Below, in pieces: positions 34,359 through 44,318 of a stretch of DNA of 64,000 bases. The notes beneath the pieces are model-generated. The model worked only from the letters and a program-made list of their open reading frames with translations, ran no database searches and was not told where the DNA came from. A program made the translations under genes and the position numbers. Location of the stretch: positions 3,658,001 through 3,722,000 of the forward strand of contig NC_017668.1 in NCBI RefSeq assembly GCF_000284515.1, read 5' to 3'. This stretch comes from Halobacillus halophilus DSM 2266 (lineage in GTDB: Bacteria > Bacillota > Bacilli > Bacillales > Halobacillaceae). Positions within the stretch are counted from its first letter, which is position 1; every line of letters starts with the position of its first letter.

Positions 34359-34807
34359 GGGAGTCTCGTCGTTTCCTCCGCCACCCCAACGATATAGTGA
34401 ACGGACCCTGCTATAGAAGACAGGAGCCAAGCTGTATCTGCCTCAAATGCTTCTATAACAGGGTTCCTACACGTAAACAAAACAGTAAAAATCAAGGTAG
34501 AGTATAGATGATCCTTGTTCATTGGAAGGTGTATATGCAGAGAACTTCGAGCTCTCAATGATCGCAAAGCGGCGGAAGGGAACGGCGAAGACTCCTGCGG
34601 GATGAACATGATCGGTAAGATCCCGGAAGGCGAAGCCTGAGGAAGCTTACCACATGCCCACGGAAAGCGAAATCGTCCCCCGTAGGACCTTCACGTCAAA
34701 CCAATATCTCGAAACTGAGTCTTCAACTAACTGGCTCGTTAGTTTAATAAAACTCTTATGAAGTTTTACACCAATATTTAGCAGCGTCATTATTTAAATT
34801 AAAAGTA

Positions 34808-34836
34808 TTGACATAATTTTTTGACATTGATAGTAT
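34808..34836 (+). promoter_or_regulatory. Promoter of brnQ
   Basis: TTGACA (34808-34813), 17-bp spacer, TAGTAT (34831-34836): a good sigma-A promoter. The leader to the start codon is about 120 nt and contains a terminator. Confidence 0.65.
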
Positions 34837-34865
34837 TACGGCGTTGTATAAGAATTCGATTATTT

Positions 34866-34925
34866 GATCTTCCTATACCTTAGTATGATCTCAGGCGCTC
34901 ATTCTTGGTTAGGAAGGTCTTTTTT
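34866..34925 (+). terminator. Leader terminator / attenuator upstream of brnQ
   Basis: GATCTTCCTATACC (34866-34879) pairs with GGTTAGGAAGGTC (34907-34919) and is followed by TTTTTT. It lies between the promoter and the start codon, so transcription may stop here unless an anti-terminator forms. No T-box sequence is recognised. Confidence 0.6.
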
Positions 34926-34965
34926 ACGCACAATATAGAACAGACATCTTAGGAGGACCATATTT

Positions 34966-36282
34966 ATGAGAGCTAGAGATACAGTATTCATTGGCTTTAC
35001 CCTGTTTGCCTTATTTTTTGGCGCCGGTAATCTTATATACCCTATATCCCTGGGCATTGAAGCAGGCACTTCCTATCTTCCGGCTATAGCAGGCTTTGTA
35101 CTTACGGGAGTAGGCTTGCCTATTATAACGGTTGCAGCCATTTCATATTTTAGAAATGGCGCTACTGAACTTGCAGGAAGGGTCCACCCTTTATTCGGCC
35201 TATTGTTCACCTCCATGGTATATTTAGTAATCGGCCCTTTCTTTGCAATTCCAAGAGCTGCGAACGTTGCTTTTGAGACTGGAGTGGTCCCATTTGTGAG
35301 CGGTGGCTCTTTCATGCTACTGATATTCTCTATTCTATTCTTTGCTATTGTGTATTTAGTCAGTCTAAATCCCTCTAAGCTTGTTGATCGAATAGGACAA
35401 ATCTTAACTCCAGCTTTGTTTCTAGCCATTTTAGGATTGGTTGTAGGGAGCTTCTTCTTATTGGACGGATCGGTTCAGCCTGCTGGAGAAAAGTATTCAT
35501 CCCAGCCGTTTTTCTCAGGTTTTGTTGAAGGATATTTAACTATGGATGCTATTGCCTCACTTGCATTTGGTCTTATCGTGGTAACATCTTTCCGCGATCG
35601 CGGGGTAACAGACCAGAAAGAACTGACTATGCGCACGTTAAAGGCTGGGTTAGTTACGGCTGTCGGTCTTGCTAGTGTATATGTAGGAATCGGATGGATT
35701 GGTACAAAAATGGCTACAGAAGGCACGTATGACAATGGAAGTGCCATATTATCGGGTGCAGCCGAAATTATGTATGGGTCCGCTGGCACGATTCTACTTG
35801 GTGTCATTGTAAGCCTTGCCTGCTTTACTACCTGCGTAGGACTTACCGTTGCCTGCGGTCAATTTTTCTCTAAACGTATAACGGCATTATCTTATAAACA
35901 GGTAATCCTTATTGTGACATTGATCAGCTTTGGTATTTCCAATATCGGGCTTAGTCAAATCATTTCTTACTCAGTACCGGTTCTTGTATTTGTATATCCT
36001 ATTACGATTGTGCTTGTAGCTTTAACTTTCGCAGGAGGGTTCTTTAATCACTCCACTTATGTGTACAGAGGGGCTATTATATTTACTTCATTTATTAGCC
36101 TTTACGATGGTCTTGCCGCTTTTGGGGCTGATGTTTCTGCTTTTAAGCCTTTGGTCCAGAACCTTCCTCTTTCAGAGCTTAACTTAAGTTGGGTTCTTCC
36201 AGCGCTTATTGGAGGTGCAATTGGGGGACTGGTTCACTATGCTAAACGAGACCCTTTACCTTCTAAAAACTATCAAAACTAA
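34966..36282 (+). CDS. brnQ: Branched-chain amino acid:sodium symporter (LIVCS/BrnQ)
   Basis: 438 residues from an ATG after AGGAGG. Twelve helices with the family start FIGFTLFALFFGAGNLIYPI (about 8-27) and the motifs GPFFAIPRAANVAFE (about 84-98) and FTTCVGLTVACGQFF (about 290). It imports Leu, Ile and Val with sodium. A single-gene transcript with a leader terminator upstream and a bidirectional terminator after it. Confidence 0.95.
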   Translation: MRARDTVFIGFTLFALFFGAGNLIYPISLGIEAGTSYLPAIAGFVLTGVGLPIITVAAISYFRNGATELAGRVHPLFGLLFTSMVYLVIGPFFAIPRAANVAFETGVVPFVSGGSFMLLIFSILFFAIVYLVSLNPSKLVDRIGQILTPALFLAILGLVVGSFFLLDGSVQPAGEKYSSQPFFSGFVEGYLTMDAIASLAFGLIVVTSFRDRGVTDQKELTMRTLKAGLVTAVGLASVYVGIGWIGTKMATEGTYDNGSAILSGAAEIMYGSAGTILLGVIVSLACFTTCVGLTVACGQFFSKRITALSYKQVILIVTLISFGISNIGLSQIISYSVPVLVFVYPITIVLVALTFAGGFFNHSTYVYRGAIIFTSFISLYDGLAAFGADVSAFKPLVQNLPLSELNLSWVLPALIGGAIGGLVHYAKRDPLPSKNYQN

Positions 36283-36286
36283 TGAT

Positions 36287-36323
36287 AAAAATCACCCTTC
36301 TTTATTATAGAAGGGTGATTTTT
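36287..36323. terminator. Bidirectional terminator between brnQ and the transglutaminase gene
   Basis: AAAAATCACCCTTCT and AAGGGTGATTTTT with a short loop; genes converge. Confidence 0.85.
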
Positions 36324-36329
36324 GTGCTT

Positions 36330-37181
36330 TTATTGATCAACCAGTGTGACACTGACTTTTACGTCAAGGTTTTGACCGCCTCCACGATAAACTCCTTGAA
36401 GAGGACTCACATCTGCATAGTCCCGGCCGCTTCCTATGCGAATGTGCTCTTCCAGGGCTTCTACATTATTTGTAGGATCTAAGCCGACCCAGCCGACTCC
36501 CGGTATCATAACTTCTACCCAGGCGTGAGTAGCAGCGTCTCCAATTAAGGCTGAACCTTCACCAACATATAAATATCCACTTACATAACGAGCAGGAATA
36601 CCTTTGTCTCTTAGTACAGCGATCATAACGTGTGCGTAATCCTGACATACCCCTGCCTTCAAAGGCCAAGATTCATATGCTTTGGTATTCACCTGGGTTA
36701 CGGTACCGTCATAGACAATGGATTGATGGATAAAGGCCATGAGATCAAGGGAGAATTGAATCGGATCAGAGGAATCTCCTACAACTTCTTCAATTTCCTT
36801 AATTTGTTCTTTGTACATAAACGTATATGGCGTTTCATTTAGAAAAGCAAGGTAATGACTGCGAAATAAATCGGAATGAAAAATGGTGCGCATCTCATCA
36901 GAAAAGTGGATCATCTTAATAAGGGGACTCTTTTGAATACTGACTGTTGATTGGGTTTTGACAGTTAAATGCTGGTGCTTTTCCGGAATAAAAAAAGTTT
37001 CTACATGATTTCCCCAGTAATCAACATGTTCCTTCATCACCGAATTTGGGAGCACTTCTGAACGATAAGCAGATAGCCGCTGACATTCATCCGTTGTGGG
37101 CTTTAACCGTATATGATTCATACTTTGATCTACAAAATTTTCATAATAGAACGTGTTAATATGTTCGATTTCATACTTCAT
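36330..37181 (-). CDS. Transglutaminase-like protein of the ATP-grasp/alpha-E cluster
   Basis: 283 residues. An N-terminal beta-rich domain (about 1-130, YEIEHINTFYYENFV) is typical of this subfamily. The transglutaminase core has the triad Cys179 (AGVCQDYAHV), His219 (ATHAWVEV) and Asp235 (GLDPTNN). No signal peptide, so it is cytoplasmic. Proteins like this always occur with an alpha-E protein and a circularly permuted ATP-grasp, as here; the set has been predicted to make or modify a peptide or protein, with the transglutaminase/peptidase acting on the product. Third gene of the operon, 25 nt after the alpha-E gene. Confidence 0.88.
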   Translation of the reverse strand: MKYEIEHINTFYYENFVDQSMNHIRLKPTTDECQRLSAYRSEVLPNSVMKEHVDYWGNHVETFFIPEKHQHLTVKTQSTVSIQKSPLIKMIHFSDEMRTIFHSDLFRSHYLAFLNETPYTFMYKEQIKEIEEVVGDSSDPIQFSLDLMAFIHQSIVYDGTVTQVNTKAYESWPLKAGVCQDYAHVMIAVLRDKGIPARYVSGYLYVGEGSALIGDAATHAWVEVMIPGVGWVGLDPTNNVEALEEHIRIGSGRDYADVSPLQGVYRGGGQNLDVKVSVTLVDQ

Positions 37182-37206
37182 GAACTTTCCTCCTGCTAAT
37201 TATAAC

Positions 37207-38169
37207 CTACCTCACATGCACGGGCTCAATCAGATAATAAGTTTCAGAGAACATCTGGCTGACAGTAAGACAACGATCCTGAAAATGATCGAGAAAACTC
37301 ATCAGTTCCTCCATATCCATATGCTCAATATCCGCTTCCTTTATTTCTTCCTGTATCGTTTCAAGCATTTGGAATAGATCTTTTGAATAATGAGAGATCT
37401 TCCCACCTTCAAGACGTTGAACAGCTTCCATCACGTGATCCATACAATAGCGAATGGACCTTGGAAACGATCTTTCCTTGATCATAAAGTCAAGCACATG
37501 CCTCGACTCCATCGTAGGCGGATGTTCTTTAATGTACGCATCATATCCACGCAGGAATTGAAGGGCTGTCAGCCAATAATAATAATTATTCGTGCCATAG
37601 CTTGCTTCTTTCATGTTTTTTTCACAGATGACATTTAAGACACGTGCTGTTTTATCAGCCCGCTCGATCCATTTTCCGACTTTTATAAATGTATAAGGAA
37701 TTCCTCGGCTCATTGTTGATTCAATAATTCCTTGTGCCGTCATTGAAGTGGTTTTTACCTTTTTCAGGTAATCCTGAGTATGCTGTCTTGTATTTGGAAG
37801 CTCCTGCCAATCTTTCTGGGCTAAATGAAATTCATTGAGAACCTCCCATAAATCGTCAGGAATGATATCCCTTGTAGCCCTCGCATTTTCCCTCGCATAA
37901 TTCATGCTGTTCATAAGGGAGTTTGAATTGATTGGACTAATGGTCAAATACTGGATAATCGTTTCCCGGTCAATACGTTCGTAACGATCCATATAATCAA
38001 GCTTAGCAGCACAAATATCCAGCACTTCACCCCAATCACGGTCCATGACCTCTTGATCTGATGCCTCCAGCATATGGATCAGCTGTACACTAAGCACTCG
38101 TGAGTTGTTTTCTGCCCGTTCAATATTGCGAGCCATCCAATATAAGGAGTCTGCTACACGACTAAGCAT
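37207..38169 (-). CDS. Alpha-E domain protein
   Basis: 320 residues, all helical, starting MLSRVADSLYWMARNIERAE, the diagnostic N-terminus of the alpha-E family. Further conserved parts: DDLWEVLNEF (about 119), ESTMSRGIPYTFIKVGKWIERADKTARVL (about 153-181), the second R/E helix pair. Biochemical role unknown. It overlaps the end of the ATP-grasp gene by 8 bp, which indicates translational coupling and constant ratio. Confidence 0.92.
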   Translation of the reverse strand: MLSRVADSLYWMARNIERAENNSRVLSVQLIHMLEASDQEVMDRDWGEVLDICAAKLDYMDRYERIDRETIIQYLTISPINSNSLMNSMNYARENARATRDIIPDDLWEVLNEFHLAQKDWQELPNTRQHTQDYLKKVKTTSMTAQGIIESTMSRGIPYTFIKVGKWIERADKTARVLNVICEKNMKEASYGTNNYYYWLTALQFLRGYDAYIKEHPPTMESRHVLDFMIKERSFPRSIRYCMDHVMEAVQRLEGGKISHYSKDLFQMLETIQEEIKEADIEHMDMEELMSFLDHFQDRCLTVSQMFSETYYLIEPVHVR

Positions 38170-39622
38170 GCGTCTCTCCTCCTTCCGACAAAATCCAAGT
38201 GTCTTTTCCTCCGCCGCCCTGTGAAGAGTTGACGACTAACGACCCCTCTTTAAGAGCTACTCTTGATAAACCACCAGGAATGACATGAGTGTAATTACCA
38301 GTCATTACAAACACGCGCAAATCTACATGACAAGGATAAAAACGCCCTTCCTGATAAGCAGGAGCTCTTGAGAGTTTGATCGTCGGCTGAGCTATATATT
38401 GATGAGGAGACTCAATTATTTTCCTTCTAAATTCGTTTTGTTCCTCTTCTTCTGATTGTGGACCAATTAACATATCATATCCACCCGAAGCTCCTACATT
38501 TTTTATAACTAATTGATCAATGTTTTCAAGAACATATTCTAGTTTTTCAGGGTCACTTAGGAAGTATGTTTCTACATTAGGAATTATAGGTTCTTCGTCT
38601 AAGTAAAAACGGATCATATCAGGAACATAGACATAAATAGCCTTATCATCCGCGACGCCATTCCCTATTCCATTCAGGATCGAAACATTCCCTTTTTTAT
38701 AGGCCCTGAGTAAACCGGAGACCCCTAAAGCTGAATCCGGGCGAAACGCCTCGGGATCAAGGAAATCATCATCAATTCGTCTGTAAATAATATCTACTCT
38801 CTTTAAGCCGCGTATGGTCTTCATATAAACAACGTCATCTTTTACAATTAAATCTCTTCCTTCTACAAGCTCAATACCCATTTGCTGCGCCAAAAATACG
38901 TGATCATAATAGGCTGAGTTATAAATTCCCGGGGTCAGTAATACTGCCGTAGGGGTAGAATGGGGCTCTGCATTTGGCGGGGTGTGGCTTATAACTGCTT
39001 TGTGAAGTTCAGAAACCTGATGTTCAAGGGTTTCAATTGAATGTTCAAAAAATAATTCCGGGTACACTTGTCTCATCACGTATCGATTTTGAAAAACATA
39101 AGACATCCCTGAAGGATTTCGCAGGTTATCCTCTAGAACCCGGTAATCCCCGTTTTCATCCTTAATTAAGTCTACCCCTGCAAGAAACACGTGATTATTT
39201 AAAGGGACGTTTACTCCCCCGATTTGTTTATTGTAATAATAAGGATTGTTCTCAATTAGATCTCTAGGTATTATACCTGCTTCTATAATTTTTTGATCGT
39301 GGTAAATGTCTTCTAAAAACAAATTGAGGGCTTTTATTCGCTGCTTCATTCCTTCTTCTACCTTATTCCATTGAGGTTCAGGAATAATAATAGGCACAAA
39401 ATCGAACGGCATCGTTCGTTCCGTACCTCCTGTATGGTTATAAACGGTAAATGTAATTCCTTGTCTCAAGAAGTTTAACTGAGCCGTTTCATGTTTCTCA
39501 CGTAGCTCCTTCTCAGAAAAACTTTCCATTAACTGGTAGAAGGATCTATAATGACGTTTAGGATTCCCGTTGTCCTCCATCATTTCGTCATAAAATGCTC
39601 CAGTCTTATAATGATTTAGCAA
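38162..39622 (-). CDS. Circularly permuted ATP-grasp type-2 protein
   Basis: 486 residues from a TTG shortly after GAGGAG; an ATG at 39637 and a longer frame to 39685 are alternatives. The family start HYKTGAFYDEMMEDNG is seen, then VPIIIPEPQWNKVEEGMKQR, DLIKDENGDYRVLEDNLRNPSG (about 180, ATP-grasp metal-binding core), YRRIDDDFLDPEAF and the C-terminal GGYDMLIGP. ATP-grasp enzymes join a carboxylate to an amine using ATP. First gene of the three-gene operon. Function is known only by prediction as a peptide ligase or protein modifier. Confidence 0.92.
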   Translation of the reverse strand: MLNHYKTGAFYDEMMEDNGNPKRHYRSFYQLMESFSEKELREKHETAQLNFLRQGITFTVYNHTGGTERTMPFDFVPIIIPEPQWNKVEEGMKQRIKALNLFLEDIYHDQKIIEAGIIPRDLIENNPYYYNKQIGGVNVPLNNHVFLAGVDLIKDENGDYRVLEDNLRNPSGMSYVFQNRYVMRQVYPELFFEHSIETLEHQVSELHKAVISHTPPNAEPHSTPTAVLLTPGIYNSAYYDHVFLAQQMGIELVEGRDLIVKDDVVYMKTIRGLKRVDIIYRRIDDDFLDPEAFRPDSALGVSGLLRAYKKGNVSILNGIGNGVADDKAIYVYVPDMIRFYLDEEPIIPNVETYFLSDPEKLEYVLENIDQLVIKNVGASGGYDMLIGPQSEEEEQNEFRRKIIESPHQYIAQPTIKLSRAPAYQEGRFYPCHVDLRVFVMTGNYTHVIPGGLSRVALKEGSLVVNSSQGGGGKDTWILSEGGETHA

Positions 39623-39702
39623 AAACCTCTCCTCCATTCTGACGATATGTTTACTACTTACCCTAAGTTTACCGCAACTACACAAAAATTGTAAGAAAAT
39701 TT

Positions 39703-39748
39703 AAACAAAAAACCGTCTCCCTCTATCATAATAGATAGAGAGAGACGG
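39703..39748 (-). terminator. Terminator of the oxidoreductase gene
   Basis: CCGTCTCCCTCTATC/GATAGAGAGAGACGG with 6-nt loop and, on the minus strand, a T-rich tail (rc of 39703-39712). Confidence 0.75.
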
Positions 39749-39763
39749 CATATACAGCTGAAA

Positions 39764-40699
39764 CTATTCCATAGAAATGACTATTTTTCCTTTAGCGTGA
39801 TGACTTTCACTGGCCTCGTGTGCTTTTCGAATTCCTTCTTCACTAAGCTTATAACGATTTCCTATGACCGAGGTTAACTGGCCTTCTTCCATCATTTCTG
39901 CCAGTTTAGAAAGGCGCTCACCGTTTGGTTCCAGCCAGACAAATCCTGCTTTAACTCCGTGCTGCTTGGCTTTTTCTTCATCTGGAGGCTGAACAATTGA
40001 TGCTAAGCGTCCGCCTTCTTTCAGAATACTGAAGCTTTTCTCCTGATTTTCTCCTCCTAACGTGTCCAGTACGATGTCTATTTCACTGAGCACCTCAGAG
40101 AAATCTTCTTGTTTGTAGTTAATAAAACGATCGACACCAAGTTCTTCTACCCAGGCCTGATTTTTGCCACTGGCCGTAGTCGCTACATAAGCACCCATTT
40201 GCTTAGCAAGCTGGATAGCGTAATGGCCTACACCGCCGGAACCTGCATGTATAAGAACCCAGTCTCCTTCTTTAATCTGGGCAAAGTCCACGAGACACTG
40301 CCAGGCTGTCATACCGGCAAGAGGTACTGCTGCCGCTTCCTCAAAAGGAATATTCTCAGGAATGCGGGCAAGTTGTTCCTCATCAATTACCGCGTACTCA
40401 GCATAAGTGCCTAATCGCGTAGTAGCTGGACGTGCAAAAACTCGTTCCCCTACTTTAAACTGATCGACATCTTGACCGACTTCCTTAATTACCCCGGCTG
40501 CATCCCAGCCTAGAATAATTGGAAAATCAAAATCCAGCATCTCTTTCAAATAACCCTCTCTTACTTTCCAATCGATCGGGTTAATTGAAGTTGCTTTCAT
40601 TTCCACTAAAACCTGACCCGCTTCCGGTTCAGGGGTATCGACTTGTTTCTCTATTAATTGATCTTTACCGCCATATTGTTCAATTACAATAGCTTTCAT
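39764..40699 (-). CDS. NADP-dependent quinone oxidoreductase (MDR, zeta-crystallin type)
   Basis: 311 residues. MDR fold with the start MKAIVIEQYGGKDQLIEKQV, TSINPIDWKVREGYL, and the cofactor motif HAGSGGVGHYAIQLAKQMGA (about 149-168). No catalytic-zinc cysteines, so it belongs to the zinc-free quinone reductase branch. Probably reduces quinones or reactive enones with NADPH. Divergent from recQ. Confidence 0.9.
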   Translation of the reverse strand: MKAIVIEQYGGKDQLIEKQVDTPEPEAGQVLVEMKATSINPIDWKVREGYLKEMLDFDFPIILGWDAAGVIKEVGQDVDQFKVGERVFARPATTRLGTYAEYAVIDEEQLARIPENIPFEEAAAVPLAGMTAWQCLVDFAQIKEGDWVLIHAGSGGVGHYAIQLAKQMGAYVATTASGKNQAWVEELGVDRFINYKQEDFSEVLSEIDIVLDTLGGENQEKSFSILKEGGRLASIVQPPDEEKAKQHGVKAGFVWLEPNGERLSKLAEMMEEGQLTSVIGNRYKLSEEGIRKAHEASESHHAKGKIVISME

Positions 40700-40859
40700 T
40701 AAGTTACACTCCTTATTTATGAAGGGTTACACACCCCTTTGTTTTCCCCTATAATAAATTGTAAAACGTGATAAGATGAGGAAGGGTTCCAGTACTCATA
40801 ACCTCAGAATTTTCATAGAAATTACACCTCTCTATTTTTCACATAAAAGGATGATCATA

Positions 40860-43001
40860 ATGATGCAGCAGGCTGAGGAAATTTTACAAAAATACTATGG
40901 CTATTCTTCTTTTCGGAAAGGACAGAAAGAAGCGATCAGTCATGTACTCCATGACCGTAATACATTGGCTGTCATGCCTACAGGTGGAGGTAAATCGTTA
41001 TGCTATCAAATTCCAGGCTTAAGTCTTGAGGGCACAGCTATTATTATCTCTCCGCTTATTTCCTTAATGAAAGATCAGGTTGATGCTCTGAATTCCTATG
41101 GAATTGCCGCAACTTATATTAATAGCTCTCTTACAGCAGGTGAGCAAAGGCAGCGTCTTCACGATTTAAGACAAGGGCGTTATAAGTTTGTGTATGTTGC
41201 TCCTGAACGATTTGATTCCCCTCAGTTTTTGTCAACGATTCAGAGTATTCCCTTATCTCTCATTGCCTTTGATGAAGCCCACTGTATTTCGCAGTGGGGG
41301 CATGATTTCAGACCCAGTTATCGTTCCATCGTACCCACCCTGTACCAGATCACTAATTTACCTGTTTTAATGGCGCTCACCGCTACGGCTACCCAAGAGG
41401 TAATTCGGGATATTAAACATCTGATTGATGTACCAGATGAATCGATCGTCAACACGGGGTTTGCGAGGGATAATTTATCATTCCGCATTATAAAAGGCCG
41501 GGATAAAAGGGATTTTGTAGAAGAATATTTAAAAACCCGCCCTAATGAATCCGGCATTATCTACACCGCTACTAGAAAAGATGCGGACAGTTTACAGCAC
41601 TACTTATCTAAGAAAGGCTTCTCAGCCGGGAAATATCATGCAGGGATGACAGAAAACCAGAGGAAGCAGGCTCAAGTGGATTTTGTCCAGGATGAAATCA
41701 CTACAATAATTGCAACCAACGCTTTCGGTATGGGGATCGATAAATCCAACGTGCGATATGTGATCCATTATTCAATGCCTATGAATATCGAATCCTATTA
41801 CCAGGAAGCTGGACGTGCGGGACGGGACGGTGAACCTGGTGACTGTGCTCTTTTATTTTCCAGTCAGGATATTAATCTCCAGCGTTTTTTAATTGACCAG
41901 TCCCCTTCAGAAGAAAAAAAGAAAGAGGAATATGCCAAGCTTCAGGCTATGATTAACTATTGTCATACCCATACTTGTCTGCAGCAGTATATTCTCGATT
42001 ATTTCGAAGACCCATTTTCTTCAGAACCTTGTGGTAAATGTTCGAACTGTACACTCGTAGGTGAAGTTCAGGACATGACCCTTGAAGCCCAGATGGTTTT
42101 ATCCTGCGTTAAAAGAATGGGAGAACGCTTCGGTGCAGGTTTAACTGCTAAAGTACTGAAAGGGTCTTCCGATCAGAAAGTAAAACAGTTCAAGTTTAAC
42201 ACCCTCTCCACATATGGCATTATGTCCAGCTATACGGAGAAAGAACTGACACGCTTTATTCATTTTCTGACGGCAGAAGGATATCTCACTCCTGGACAAG
42301 GTCGTTATCCTGCTCTACAGCTGACAGATGAATCCGTCGCTGTCCTTAAAGGGGATCAACCAGTGGAAATGCTCGTGGAGTCCACTACTGCTAAACACGA
42401 AAGCAACTACAATGCAGACTATTTTGAAGAGCTGCGGCAAATCAGGAAATCAATTGCAGATGAAGCTGGACTTCCACCATATGTTATATTTTCTGATGCG
42501 ACACTTAAAGAATTCACCATTTATTTGCCTGAAAATAAAAACGAGATGTTAGCTATTAAGGGAGTCGGAGAACGAAAGTTTGAGCAATACGGAGAAACGT
42601 TTTTGGAGACCATTCGCCCATGGGCAAGGGAAACGGATGCTAAGCCCGTTCCTGACAAAAGCTCTTCTGTCTCCATTAGAAAAAAAGAAGCGAATGATGA
42701 ACGTCCAAGTTATCAGGTTACATTTGAGATGTGGAAAGAAGAAAGCAAAGAAATCGGAGAAATTGCAAAAGAACGCGGTTTAAGTTCGCAAACGATAGAA
42801 AACCACTTGTTCCGAAGTGCTCATGAGGGGCTGGAGCTGAATTGGGATCGCTGGTTTAACGAAGAGCAAGAGAAGAACATTCTTCAAAAACTTGAAGAAA
42901 TGGAAGAAAGAAAATTAAAGCCATTGAAAGAGGCTTTGCCCGAAGATTATACGTATTCCATGATTAAAGCGGTACTGAACAAGCATGAACTTATGAAGTA
43001 A
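40860..43001 (+). CDS. recQ: ATP-dependent DNA helicase RecQ
   Basis: 713 residues from ATG 40860 with AAAGG 9 nt upstream; a longer frame from 40776 has no such site. Superfamily 2 motifs: Q-motif region [11 protein letters not shown], Walker [13 protein letters not shown] in [12 protein letters not shown] in LTATAT, and motif [12 protein letters not shown]. The zinc site has CHTHTC and CGKCSNC, followed by the winged-helix RQC and an HRDC domain (about 512-590). It unwinds DNA 3' to 5' in recombination and replication repair. Confidence 0.95.
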   Translation: MMQQAEEILQKYYGYSSFRKGQKEAISHVLHDRNTLAVMPTGGGKSLCYQIPGLSLEGTAIIISPLISLMKDQVDALNSYGIAATYINSSLTAGEQRQRLHDLRQGRYKFVYVAPERFDSPQFLSTIQSIPLSLIAFDEAHCISQWGHDFRPSYRSIVPTLYQITNLPVLMALTATATQEVIRDIKHLIDVPDESIVNTGFARDNLSFRIIKGRDKRDFVEEYLKTRPNESGIIYTATRKDADSLQHYLSKKGFSAGKYHAGMTENQRKQAQVDFVQDEITTIIATNAFGMGIDKSNVRYVIHYSMPMNIESYYQEAGRAGRDGEPGDCALLFSSQDINLQRFLIDQSPSEEKKKEEYAKLQAMINYCHTHTCLQQYILDYFEDPFSSEPCGKCSNCTLVGEVQDMTLEAQMVLSCVKRMGERFGAGLTAKVLKGSSDQKVKQFKFNTLSTYGIMSSYTEKELTRFIHFLTAEGYLTPGQGRYPALQLTDESVAVLKGDQPVEMLVESTTAKHESNYNADYFEELRQIRKSIADEAGLPPYVIFSDATLKEFTIYLPENKNEMLAIKGVGERKFEQYGETFLETIRPWARETDAKPVPDKSSSVSIRKKEANDERPSYQVTFEMWKEESKEIGEIAKERGLSSQTIENHLFRSAHEGLELNWDRWFNEEQEKNILQKLEEMEERKLKPLKEALPEDYTYSMIKAVLNKHELMK

Positions 43002-43027
43002 TTCATTTTATTCCACGGAGGGATAGT

Positions 43028-44308
43028 ATGACAAAACCTAAAATAACATTAGAGACGGCAGCAAAGCTCGATCAAAAAGATGTCCTTCATAACTTTAAAA
43101 AGGAATTCTACACAGATGATAATCGCTTCTATATGGATGGTAATTCCTTAGGTTTGCTCTCCAAAAGAGCAGAGCAATCTTTACTTTCTTCTCTTGAAGA
43201 TTGGAAGACCCATGCGATTGGAGGATGGACAGATGGAAAAGAACCCTGGTTTTATATGTCAGAAAAATTTGGTGCTAAAACGGCTCCACTGCTGGGGGCG
43301 AAGCCTGAAGAGGTCATCAGCACTGGTTCTATAACCTCCAATCTTCATCAACTGCTGTCTACATTCTACCGTCCAGAAGGGCAGCGAACGAAAATTCTGG
43401 CTGACGAACTGAATTTTCCATCTGATATCTATGCTTTAAAAAGTCAACTGGAACTCCACGGGATGGATCCAGATGAACATCTCATTCAAGTAAAGAGTGA
43501 TAATGGGGCTACGTTGTCAGAAGAGGATATTATCAAGGAAATGAGAAGCGATATTGCTCTCCTTCTCCTCCCTTCCGTTCTTTATCGCAGCGGGCAGCTT
43601 CTGGATATTGAAAAGATTACAAAGGCAGCCCATGAGCAAGGAATTATGGTGGGCTTTGATTTAGCCCACTCTATAGGTGCTCTTCCCCATAATCTTGATG
43701 ATTGGGGCGTCGACTTTGCAGTCTGGTGCACCTATAAATATTTGAACAGTGGGCCAGGCGGTGTTGGAGGTTTGTATGTAAATGAAAAGCACCTGGGAAG
43801 TAAACCTGGCCTAGCCGGGTGGTTCAGCTCAAAGAAAGACAAGCAGTTTGACATGGCGCATGACTTAAACCATGCTGAAACAGCAGGTGCCTACCAAATG
43901 GGGACCCCGCACATTTTGAGTTCCGCTCCTCTTCTGGGTTCCTTAGATCTCTTTCAAGAGGCCGACATCAAAAATGTACGCTGCAAATCGCTGCAAATGA
44001 CCCGGTTAATGCTTGACCTGGTTTATCAGGAGCTCGACGGATTAGGCTTTCAGATCATCACCCCATTGGAGGATGAGCGCCGCGGAGGACACATTAGTCT
44101 TGTACATTCAGAAGCAGCAAGCATTTGCAAAGCTCTTAAAAAAGAAAATGTCGTGCCTGACTTCAGGGCTCCGGATGTGATCCGGCTTGCTCCTGTCGCA
44201 CTTTATACCACTTATAAAGAAGTCTATGAAGTAATGATGATCTTAAAGGAAATTATGGTTAACGAGACCTATAAGAAGTACAAAAATGAACGAGATATAA
44301 TTGCTTAA
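43028..44308 (+). CDS. kynU: Kynureninase
   Basis: 426 residues from an ATG after GGAGGG. A PLP-dependent aminotransferase-fold enzyme: the start [29 protein letters not shown] (the Asp that binds the pyridine nitrogen), and [16 protein letters not shown] with the PLP lysine. It splits kynurenine into anthranilate and alanine. Followed directly by kynB. The step-1 enzyme tryptophan dioxygenase (kynA) is not seen next to them. Confidence 0.95.
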   Translation: MTKPKITLETAAKLDQKDVLHNFKKEFYTDDNRFYMDGNSLGLLSKRAEQSLLSSLEDWKTHAIGGWTDGKEPWFYMSEKFGAKTAPLLGAKPEEVISTGSITSNLHQLLSTFYRPEGQRTKILADELNFPSDIYALKSQLELHGMDPDEHLIQVKSDNGATLSEEDIIKEMRSDIALLLLPSVLYRSGQLLDIEKITKAAHEQGIMVGFDLAHSIGALPHNLDDWGVDFAVWCTYKYLNSGPGGVGGLYVNEKHLGSKPGLAGWFSSKKDKQFDMAHDLNHAETAGAYQMGTPHILSSAPLLGSLDLFQEADIKNVRCKSLQMTRLMLDLVYQELDGLGFQIITPLEDERRGGHISLVHSEAASICKALKKENVVPDFRAPDVIRLAPVALYTTYKEVYEVMMILKEIMVNETYKKYKNERDIIA

Positions 44309-44318
44309 GGAGGATTTC

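Larger units (their letters stand above)
33931..34745. repeat. Large inverted-end repeat element A (with two insertions)
   Basis: Bounded by GAAGACTCAGTTTCGAGATA (33945-33964) and its exact complement (34705-34724), with outer tags AGCTCCCATTACTT on the left and a CTAACTGGCTCGTTAG-type tag on the right. Inside: a hairpin module in minus orientation (about 33995-34385), a structured centre (about 34386-34570) and a hairpin module in plus orientation (about 34571-34690). The left module has two insertions (separate entries). Short frames at 33989-34180 and 34352-34609 are products of the repeat and lack ribosome-binding sites. Confidence 0.85.

Noticed and set aside
33989-34609. Short frames at 33989-34180 and 34352-34609
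   Set aside because: They lie inside repeat element A, have no ribosome-binding sites, and their translations only reflect the repeat sequence.
34843-34965. T-box riboswitch upstream of brnQ
   Set aside because: The leader is too short and lacks the T-box sequence; only the terminator stem is supported.
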